Source: Arthrobacter sp. APC 3897 | GTDB taxonomy: Bacteria; Actinomycetota; Actinomycetes; Actinomycetales; Micrococcaceae | Direction: 5' to 3' | Assembly (NCBI RefSeq): GCF_030407495.1 | Contig: NZ_JASDDG010000004.1 | Location: 62,001 to 126,000, forward strand | Length of the DNA stretch: 64,000 nucleotides | Part shown: piece after piece, positions 17,167 to 23,774 of the stretch | Layout: each line of letters begins with the position of its first letter | How positions within the stretch are numbered: the first letter of the stretch is position 1 | Program-made: the position numbers and the translations under genes | Notes under the pieces: generated by a model | What the model was told of the DNA's origin: nothing | Database searches by the model: none | Seen by the model: only the letters and a program-made list of their open reading frames with translations

Positions 17167-19488
17167 TCATCGATGTACGTCGTCGAACATATCCCGGCCG
17201 TCCTCGGTGGATCCAGGCTCCTCGTAAGGTCTCTCCCAATCTTCCTCAGGAGCAGGCTCATAAAATTCGATGAGGTCGTTGCGGTCACTTTCCGCAGACT
17301 TCGAGGCCTTACGGAACTCTCTGGTAGCCGAAGGATCTCCGAGACCTTGGAAGTAGTCGCCGTAGTTGTCGAAGCATTCGATTAATGGAGCGAAGTACTC
17401 TTCGGGATCATCTTCCGAACTCCAATCATCGGACCAAGAGTTAACAACGCCATTGATATCCGGCAACAGTTCTTCCCGCAAACGTTCCACTAGGGCCAAT
17501 GTCTCTTCATGTGTATGGAGGCTAAGAACGTGGTCACTGAGCCAGCTGTCGTCGGGAACATCCAAGGCCCTCTCTGACGACTCGCGAACAATCCAAGTGC
17601 GGGATGCTTCCTCGAGCAGGCCCAAACTGTGCAGCCGGGCGCACAGCCTTATCACCATCGACTGGTCGAATCGTTCGCCCCTCGGTAGCAGCCGGGAGAC
17701 TAAAGAAGGGTCCGCCTCGATCATCAGGCGAAGGAACTCGTCAGAAGTCCCCTCATAGAGGAAGCTGGAATACCGTAGTTCCTGAAGCCCAATGGAGGAT
17801 AAGTTGTCCTTGTCTGCAACGTATCCGCAGAGGCGTTTGACCACGTTTTTATAAAGACTTCGAGGTACGTTCACAACATTTCCAAGCCCGGTCTTCTTTC
17901 TTTGTCCCCCGCAACTCAGCTTTTCAACAATGTTTGACGGAGACAATCCTTCCACAAATACGCCGAGGAGCTGCGGATCGTTCGAGATCAATCCAGCAAA
18001 TCCCTCCCTAAGGGTTGGGTGCCAGAATTGCCAGTGTGGCTCATCAACGCTTTCGACATAACGAACAAAGGAACCCGTCATAGCACGCAGAGCGGCACTG
18101 ACCTGGCCAACATTGGTTCCAAGATTATTCAAGATCTCTCGGTATATGCCCAGATTTGGTATCGGAGACGGTAAACCGTCGACACTCATATATACAAGCG
18201 ACAATGCAGCCTTATAATGAACATCTAAAGCCTCAAAAATCTCCGCAGTAAACTCGTTGTTACGTTCAAAGAAGCGGTGGATTGTTGTCCGACTGATCAA
18301 TAGCCCTCGCGTGAACTCTTTCGCCCCTAGGCGCCGAGCGATTTCCGGCTTGAACGATGATAGCTCTGCAACTTCATGCAGGAAGGGGCGCAACTCCTCC
18401 TTGAAGGAACTGTCCTGATTTCCCAGTTTTATATGGTTGTACAGCATTCGCTTTTTTTCGATGAGACTCAGATCAGCAAGATCAATAATTACTTGTTTAT
18501 CTTTCAATAGAGGAAACGTGTACGTCTTGACCATACTCTGCGCTTCATTCCATATATATCCGCGCGAGGTTAGGACCACCTTTGCACCTCCAGAAATAGC
18601 GGCCCTGATCGCAGGGGCGTGAGAAATCCAATTCTCCGCTTTCGATGGGTCAAACCGCACAGAGCCGAACACATCGTCGAGCCAGAAAAACTGACCTGGT
18701 TCGTGGGGGTTCCAGCCGCTTACTAGCGCCTCAGGGGTGGTTGGTCTTTGGACAAGGCAGTCCCACTCGTGCATTGCGGCAGCAGCTAAAGTTGAGGCTA
18801 TAACAGACTTACCTGAGGCCGGGTCCCCCAAAAGAAGAACGAACCCATGTCTCTGTACGGCCTCCACAGCTCGTCTGTGGGAATCTGTTGGTACGAAGGT
18901 CGCTAGATCTTGACCAAGTGAGGCAAGTAGGGCCTTCGCTTGATCGTGTCGTCGTTCATCGAGAATTGTTGAGAGGTCACCTAAACCATACACGCGAGGA
19001 ACAAAGCGTCTAAGATTAGAATTACTTGAAATCGCTAAGCTAATGCGGCTACGCTCAAAAAGCATAAAATGCTGAACCCCAGCAGACTTGAGAGCCGTCT
19101 CTATTTTTCCGGCGGCGTCTCCCGAAACTGTTGCATTAGTCATCAGGATGTATGAATCACAGCGGCCGTCTTTGACTAGCTTTCTGGCTTTATCGATCTC
19201 TCCAGTGAGATGCGAAAGGGATATGGCAGCATCGTCCCTAGTCGTTGCCTTGCATTGCACGACCACATTTCCGCTTAGAGCGCTGGCAGGATCTCCATCT
19301 GGGTTCCACACACCCTCAAAAGCGCCATCGCGCCCACCATCGTTGGAGTCAGCGAAAGACTGAACCGTCTGGCCCAACTCTTCGCGCATCACAACCAGAC
19401 ATAGGTCCTGAAACGCTCGCCAGCCCAGCGTATGAAGGGCAAAATTTGGACTGGCCACCGCGATCGCAGCACCGTTTCGGACTGGCAT
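17167..19488 (-). CDS. Restriction-nuclease/STAND NTPase fusion (Avs-like)
   Basis: This is a 773-residue protein with three parts. Residues about 15-160 look like an Mrr-type PD-(D/E)xK nuclease: WRAFQDLCLVVM, then GGRDG with D54, then VVVQCK with Q78 and K80. Residues about 195-410 are a P-loop NTPase: Walker A GDPASGKS (221-228), Walker B FFWLDDVFG (267-275) and TSR at 307-309, which fit the novel STAND (nSTAND3-like) group. Residues about 410-773 are helical sensor-like sequence ending in a very acidic tail. Nuclease-STAND fusions include antiviral Avs proteins, which detect a phage protein and cut DNA. The gene is visibly AT-richer than its surroundings. ATG 19488 has only a weak ribosome binding site. 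Confidence 0.82.
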   Translation of the reverse strand: MPVRNGAAIAVASPNFALHTLGWRAFQDLCLVVMREELGQTVQSFADSNDGGRDGAFEGVWNPDGDPASALSGNVVVQCKATTRDDAAISLSHLTGEIDKARKLVKDGRCDSYILMTNATVSGDAAGKIETALKSAGVQHFMLFERSRISLAISSNSNLRRFVPRVYGLGDLSTILDERRHDQAKALLASLGQDLATFVPTDSHRRAVEAVQRHGFVLLLGDPASGKSVIASTLAAAAMHEWDCLVQRPTTPEALVSGWNPHEPGQFFWLDDVFGSVRFDPSKAENWISHAPAIRAAISGGAKVVLTSRGYIWNEAQSMVKTYTFPLLKDKQVIIDLADLSLIEKKRMLYNHIKLGNQDSSFKEELRPFLHEVAELSSFKPEIARRLGAKEFTRGLLISRTTIHRFFERNNEFTAEIFEALDVHYKAALSLVYMSVDGLPSPIPNLGIYREILNNLGTNVGQVSAALRAMTGSFVRYVESVDEPHWQFWHPTLREGFAGLISNDPQLLGVFVEGLSPSNIVEKLSCGGQRKKTGLGNVVNVPRSLYKNVVKRLCGYVADKDNLSSIGLQELRYSSFLYEGTSDEFLRLMIEADPSLVSRLLPRGERFDQSMVIRLCARLHSLGLLEEASRTWIVRESSERALDVPDDSWLSDHVLSLHTHEETLALVERLREELLPDINGVVNSWSDDWSSEDDPEEYFAPLIECFDNYGDYFQGLGDPSATREFRKASKSAESDRNDLIEFYEPAPEEDWERPYEEPGSTEDGRDMFDDVHR

Positions 19489-19538
19489 ATATTGGTACTT
19501 TCTCGTCTGGTAGCAAACGGATATTCACACCGCCCAAA

Positions 19539-20057
19539 TCAGATAGTACCCAACACGGCGCGAGCAATGAATTTGCGGATGTTGACCGCCCAGTGGCGGC
19601 GGGTGATGTCCGGAATCACGACGTGCAGGCGTGAACCGTCCGGCAGCGACGCGTCAACAAACGGGGAGGAGAGATCCAGTCTGCGGCCTGAACTCTTGAG
19701 CATCCGTTCCACGAGGTCCCGCACCTGGTCCGCGGACAGGACCAGCGAGGTCAGCTCCGACCGCCCGTCGCGTGCCGCATAGATCTCAGCGGGTGAATTA
19801 ATCCAGACTTCCTCCACCGTGGGGTCATCCAGCAACGGCTGGAGGGCTCCGAACCCGGCCACGGCATCAAGTACGCGCCGGCGGGCAGGCTCCAGCGCAC
19901 CCAGCGGCGGCAGCGAGCCAAGGAGGGAACGCTCGTCGTAATCGGTCACCGCGTCCTCGACGAGGCGGCGGACCTCCGCGGGCTGGCTGGCGGGGTCAAG
20001 GCCCCGCAGCCGGATCAGCTCCCGGACCTCATCCTCCACAATTGCAACGGCGTCCAC
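19539..20057 (-). pseudogene. cpaF: Truncated cpaF/tadA (Tad pilus ATPase, N-terminal part)
   Basis: The frame starts at GTG 20057 after a GGGGGAA site and gives the N-terminal third of a CpaF/TadA secretion ATPase: LIRLRGLDPAS, PLLDDPTVEEVWINSPAEIYAARDG, and SPFVDASLPDGSRLHVVIPDITRRHWAVNIRKFIARA. It then runs into five unrelated codons and a stop. The Walker A, Walker B and catalytic histidine region, normally the next 200 or more residues, is missing. The break at about 19557 marks the right edge of the inserted island. The fragment cannot be an ATPase. Confidence 0.88.
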
Positions 20058-20313
20058 TAACGTTCCCCCGGACTAAAGCACGGACAGGACGGCTGTTTCC
20101 ATCCCGGCCGTGAGACTGGTGCAGCCTGTTTGCGGCCACGGGGGTCAGATTAGGAGACTGACCGGGCAGATACGAGAGTGTTTTCGGAACTGTGGATAAG
20201 CAGGTAGTTCCTACTCGTTCCCGATCAGGGGCATTGTCCGTGCAGCAGCCCGCTCCTACTCTTGGACCAGCCCGAGGGGACTTTGGACACCGGAGAGAGG
20301 ACGTATCACTGAC

Positions 20314-21198
20314 ATGCATGCCGTCGATATCCTGTTGCCCTACTACGGCGACGTAAAGCTCATGAAAGCAGCGGTGGACAGCGTGCTTGCGCAGACCCTT
20401 GGGGACTGGCGCCTGACAGTTCTGGATGACGCCTACCCGGACCCGGAGCCGCAGCGCTGGTTCGCGTCGCTGGAAGATCCGCGCGTCACCTATCTGCGCA
20501 ACGAAACCAACCTCGGCGCCAATGGAAACTACCGGAAAGCCCTGGACATGGCCCGGGCCCCGATCGTCGTCATCATGGGGGCCGACGACGTTATGCTGCC
20601 GTCCTATCTGGAGCACGTTGTTGCCCTGCTGGAAAAGCATCCGGAAGCCTCAGTGGCGCAGCCGGGCGTGGAGATCATCAACGAAACAGGACACCGCGCC
20701 AAAACTCTTACCGACTCCGTGAAGTCCCTGACCGCCCCTTCCGGGCCGTATCCGGCATTGGTTGGCGGTGAGCGGATGGCTGCCAGCCTCCTCAGGGCCG
20801 GCTGGCATTATTTTCCAGCCATGGCCTGGCGGCGGGAGGCCATTGCCCGCTTTGGTTTCCGTCCCGAGTTTGATGTTGTCCAGGATCTGGCACTGCTGGT
20901 GGACATTGCCGCGGCCGGCGGATCCATCGTGGTGGACGACGCCGTTTCGTTCCAATACCGGCGCCACGCATCGTCTGACTCTTCAGTGCGGGCAGCAGAC
21001 GGACGCCGCTTCGACGAAGAGCGCCGGTACTTTCGGGAACAAACCGACCGGTTCCGGGACCAGGGCTGGCCTCGTGCCGAACGGGCGGCCCGCCTCCACT
21101 GGACGTCAAGGCTCAATGCCCTGACGGTGCTTCTGGCTTCCCTGCGGCGTCCCTCGGTGCACACGGCACAGAACATGACCCGTCACATCGTCGGGTGA
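20314..21198 (+). CDS. GT2 family glycosyltransferase
   Basis: The 294-residue GT-A enzyme lacks membrane segments. It has VDILLPYYGDVKLMKAAVDSV at the N terminus, the nucleotide-binding strand LTVLDDA (about 35-41) and the metal-binding GADDVMLP motif (about 88-95). It is a clear paralogue of the minus-strand gene at 25847-26752, sharing the same segments in order (QPGV, DSVK, VQDLALLVD, YRRHASS). It probably adds a sugar to a surface glycan; donor and acceptor are unknown. The ATG at 20314 follows a GGAGAGAGG stretch 13 bases upstream. It diverges from the cpaF remnant. Confidence 0.82.
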   Translation: MHAVDILLPYYGDVKLMKAAVDSVLAQTLGDWRLTVLDDAYPDPEPQRWFASLEDPRVTYLRNETNLGANGNYRKALDMARAPIVVIMGADDVMLPSYLEHVVALLEKHPEASVAQPGVEIINETGHRAKTLTDSVKSLTAPSGPYPALVGGERMAASLLRAGWHYFPAMAWRREAIARFGFRPEFDVVQDLALLVDIAAAGGSIVVDDAVSFQYRRHASSDSSVRAADGRRFDEERRYFREQTDRFRDQGWPRAERAARLHWTSRLNALTVLLASLRRPSVHTAQNMTRHIVG

Positions 21199-21225
21199 CG
21201 AAAGCCGCCCGGCCGCGGGTCCGGG

Positions 21226-22290
21226 TTATTGGGCCGGGTAGCCGGGAGCCGCCGGAAGACGGAAATACTCCTCCAGCGTGCCGATACCTGATGCGTGAAC
21301 GGCTTGGGCCAGGTCCACGCCCACGTAACGCAGGTGCCACGGCTCGTAGGCGTAGCCGGTCACGGCAGAGGACCCGGCCGGATACCGGACAATAAACCCG
21401 AACCGGTGGGCGTTTTCTGCTGCCCAGACTCCGGCCGGAGTGTCTGCAAAGCAGGCCTGCAAAGAACAGGCGCCGTCCGCGGCGGCTATGTCCACGGCCA
21501 GCCCGGTTTGGTGCTCGCTGTAGCCGGGCCGGGCTGAGATGGCATCTGCCTGTTCCTGCCCGTACTGCGAGGTGTACCCGCTGTACAGCGCCGACTGTGT
21601 CTCGAAGGGACGGTACCCGCTGATGGCCCGGACCGTCACGCCGTCGGCGGCAGCCGCCTCCTGCATGAGCTTCAGCGCTTCCGCCGTTTCAGCACGCAGA
21701 AGCTGTCCGTCGACACTCAGGAGGTCCTCAGGAGCATAATCTTCCGGGTTCAGCGGGCGTTCTTTGTTGACGACGACGGCGGTGTTCTCCGGGTTGTCGA
21801 TGTCCAGGTCCGCTGTGGCCGGCGCGGCGGGACGCCACGAAATGGTGCCGCGCTGGAAGTTTTGCGAACAGATACCGTCGCTGCAGGCCGGGCCGGCGAC
21901 CGGGTAACCCAGCGGCCCGTTCTCGAAGGAGTGTGCAGCCCAGGCGTCGCGGATGGCACCCCACGAGGGCTGGGCTCCCGTGGCCGGGGACCACACAATT
22001 CCGCCGTGTTCATAGCTGCGGTAACAACCGCCGTCGCGCAGTCCGCAGGTCTCTGCGCCCGCAGGCCTGCCGAGCCCGCTGTCCGTTCCGCCAAGCCGCT
22101 CATACTCCCGGTCAATGGCTGTTTCTGCCCGCTCGACGCCTGTTAGGGCTGCCGGAGAGGCGACGGCGGCAGTGGCTCCCCCCACAATCAGGGTCAGGGC
22201 ACAGGCCGCCGCGGACAGGACCGGGAACCTCTGTCCTGTCCGGGCGGCCGCTGGTGTCTTAACCGTGGCGCGGCCCCTGCAGTCCGTCAC
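21226..22290 (-). CDS. VanY-type D-Ala-D-Ala carboxypeptidase with LGFP repeats
   Basis: This is an exported protein of about 354 residues. After a signal peptide ending near AVASPA come LGFP-type repeats (CYRSYEHGGIVWSP, NGPLGYPVAGP, NFQRGTISWRP), which bind cell-wall components. The C-terminal M15B peptidase domain has SGYRPFETQ, the zinc-site motif GYSEHQTGLAVDI (His and Asp) and YEPWHLRYVG (His). It would trim the terminal D-Ala of peptidoglycan stem peptides. The start is uncertain: GTG 22290 is used here and overlaps the upstream DUF2304 gene by 32 bases. An earlier GTG at 22362 would give a much longer leader. Confidence 0.85.
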   Translation of the reverse strand: MTDCRGRATVKTPAAARTGQRFPVLSAAACALTLIVGGATAAVASPAALTGVERAETAIDREYERLGGTDSGLGRPAGAETCGLRDGGCYRSYEHGGIVWSPATGAQPSWGAIRDAWAAHSFENGPLGYPVAGPACSDGICSQNFQRGTISWRPAAPATADLDIDNPENTAVVVNKERPLNPEDYAPEDLLSVDGQLLRAETAEALKLMQEAAAADGVTVRAISGYRPFETQSALYSGYTSQYGQEQADAISARPGYSEHQTGLAVDIAAADGACSLQACFADTPAGVWAAENAHRFGFIVRYPAGSSAVTGYAYEPWHLRYVGVDLAQAVHASGIGTLEEYFRLPAAPGYPAQ

Positions 22291-22702
22291 CGTGGTGAGT
22301 CGCCGGTGAGCTTTCGTTCTCAGTCCCGCCCTGGCCGGACGGCGGAGACAGTGCTTCGACACGGGCGGTGAGCTTGTCCAGAGCCGCTCGGAGAATGGCT
22401 GCCTCTTCGGCCAGCGCTCTCGTTTCGTCCTCTACCACCGATATCTCCAGAGACAGGTGCAGGCACACGCCCAGGACCAGGAAGATCGCCAAAGTAAAGA
22501 GGAGGTTGGCAGGAATAGCGAACCCTGCCAGATCGGAGGCCCAGCCCAGGAGCTGCGGGAAGCCTGCCAGGACGATGATCAGCAGGCCGACAATGACCCA
22601 CAGGACAGCGTACTTTTCCTTCAGCTTGCGCTGGCGCAGCAGCAGGACCACCCAGCAGACCACTGCCAGGGCAAGGATGAACGGTACGAGGGTGGTGGTC
22701 AT
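22259..22702 (-). CDS. DUF2304 membrane protein
   Basis: The 147-residue protein has three N-terminal membrane helices (about 5-22, 33-51 and 64-85) separated by the basic stretch RQRKLKEKYAVLW, which is characteristic of DUF2304. A cytoplasmic helix rich in Glu and Ala follows, then a disordered tail. DUF2304 proteins are usually encoded beside a polyprenyl-phosphate glycosyltransferase and are thought to assist it at the membrane. Here the start overlaps the stop of the GT2 gene by four bases, which fits that pairing. Confidence 0.85.
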   Translation of the reverse strand: MTTTLVPFILALAVVCWVVLLLRQRKLKEKYAVLWVIVGLLIIVLAGFPQLLGWASDLAGFAIPANLLFTLAIFLVLGVCLHLSLEISVVEDETRALAEEAAILRAALDKLTARVEALSPPSGQGGTENESSPATHHGDGLQGPRHG

Positions 22703-23493
22703 TTCGCTGCGCTCCGGTCGGTTACCACGCTGGTCTTCTTGCGTGACATGGCAATGAGCAGGGCGAAGCCGCTGCGTGCCAGGTAGATGGCCGCCTTGGC
22801 CGGGTTGTGGCTGGGCTGCCCGCCCTGGCGTGGCCGCATTTCCACCGGCACCTGGGTTACGGTCAGTCCGGACCGGACGGCGACAACCAGTGAATCGATC
22901 GTGTCACCCAGGTACTCGGCCGGATAATGCTCACAGTACTGTTCAATGGCACGGGCGTTGCCGGCACGGAATCCGGACGTCACGTCGGTCAGGCGGGTTT
23001 TGGCGATCCTGGAGATGGACCACCCCAGGAAGGACATGGCCCACTTCCGCGGGCCGCGCACTTCGTAGCTGCCCTTGTCCGCAAACCGCGCTCCAATGGA
23101 GATGTCTGCGTGCTGCAGGCCGTCAACAACGCTGATCAGGTCTTTGGGATCATGCTGGCCGTCTGCATCTACCTGAATGACCCGCCCGTAACCGTGCCTC
23201 CTGGCATATTTGAAGCCGGCCCGCATGGCTCCGCCCACGCCAAGGTTGAACGGCAGGCGCAGCACGGTGGCACCGGCGGCTTCTGCTATGTCGGCTGTGC
23301 CGTCGGAGGACCCGTCATCAACGACGAGGACGTCGGCGTTGGGGACGGCACCCAGGACTTCCGTCACCGTGTTGCCGACGGACTCCGACTCGTTCCATGC
23401 CGGCATGATGACCAAAATGCGGTCTTCAACGGCCGGGGAAGTACGCCTGTCCGTGGCTGTCTCGTGATTATTCTGCCCGCTCAGTGGTTCCAA
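22699..23493 (-). CDS. GT2 glycosyltransferase, polyprenyl-phosphate sugar transferase type
   Basis: The 264-residue enzyme has ILVIMPAWNESESVGNTV (about 27-44), DVLVVDDGSSDGTAD (about 54-68) and QVDADGQHDPKD (about 107-118, the DxD metal site), then SGFRAGNARAIE. These mark the dolichyl-phosphate mannose synthase-like branch of GT2, which moves a sugar from a nucleotide donor to a lipid phosphate carrier. It lacks C-terminal membrane helices. The downstream DUF2304 protein probably provides the membrane part. The first start codon in frame is TTG 23493, very close to a GGAG, so the exact start is doubtful. Confidence 0.87.
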   Translation of the reverse strand: MEPLSGQNNHETATDRRTSPAVEDRILVIMPAWNESESVGNTVTEVLGAVPNADVLVVDDGSSDGTADIAEAAGATVLRLPFNLGVGGAMRAGFKYARRHGYGRVIQVDADGQHDPKDLISVVDGLQHADISIGARFADKGSYEVRGPRKWAMSFLGWSISRIAKTRLTDVTSGFRAGNARAIEQYCEHYPAEYLGDTIDSLVVAVRSGLTVTQVPVEMRPRQGGQPSHNPAKAAIYLARSGFALLIAMSRKKTSVVTDRSAAK

Positions 23494-23564
23494 CTCCTAC
23501 ATAGTGATGAAAGCGTGGTGCTTCCCCGCTGTGTTCCGGGAAAATAACGGCGTCCCCTACTAAA

Positions 23565-23629
23565 GTATCTCAGGGCGCTGCATCGTGCAGATCGATAACG
23601 TATCTCAGGGCGCTGTACCGTGCACATCG
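23565..23629. repeat. Two imperfect 30-bp direct repeats
   Basis: Copies at 23565-23594 and 23600-23629 start with GTATCTCAGGGCGCTG and differ at only three of 30 positions; the period is 35 bases. They lie in the intergenic region between the divergent GT2 gene (start 23493) and DUF6541 gene (start 23775). The position suggests regulatory sites, or a small duplication. Confidence 0.8.
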
Positions 23630-23774
23630 GGTGTCCCCGGAACCTGCCGCGTGCCACAGCCGGAACGTACCGGCAACCGGTCCCGCTCACCCGTAATGCC
23701 GGGATTCACCGCACCAAAGGCTAGAATTGGTCGCGGCCCTATGGCTCACCGTCTACGCCCCGGAGGCTCCCTAC

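Larger units (their letters stand above)
12009..19556. mobile_element. Defence-type genomic island replacing the Tad core
   Basis: Coordinates are approximate. On the right the cpaF reading frame departs from family sequence after residue 167 (about 19557). On the left the tadC frame is lost at about 12009. Between them all recognisable genes are on the minus strand and none is a pilus gene. Parts are clearly AT-richer: 18181-18240 has 21 G/C of 60, whereas 19861-19920 in cpaF has 45 of 60. The cargo is a nuclease-STAND NTPase, an abortive-infection-type protein, a HEPN protein and a coupled pair of unknown proteins. No integrase, transposase, tRNA or flanking duplication was found, so the event looks like a replacement by recombination with loss of about 2 kb of Tad genes. 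Confidence 0.75.

Noticed and set aside
12009-19556. Prophage or integrative element
   Set aside because: No integrase, transposase, phage structural gene, tRNA target or direct repeat flank was found; the cargo is defence-like only.
22776-23547. Plus-strand frames opposite the GT2/DUF2304 pair
   Set aside because: They are shadows of the minus-strand genes; the GT2 motifs and the 4-bp coupling clearly support the minus strand.
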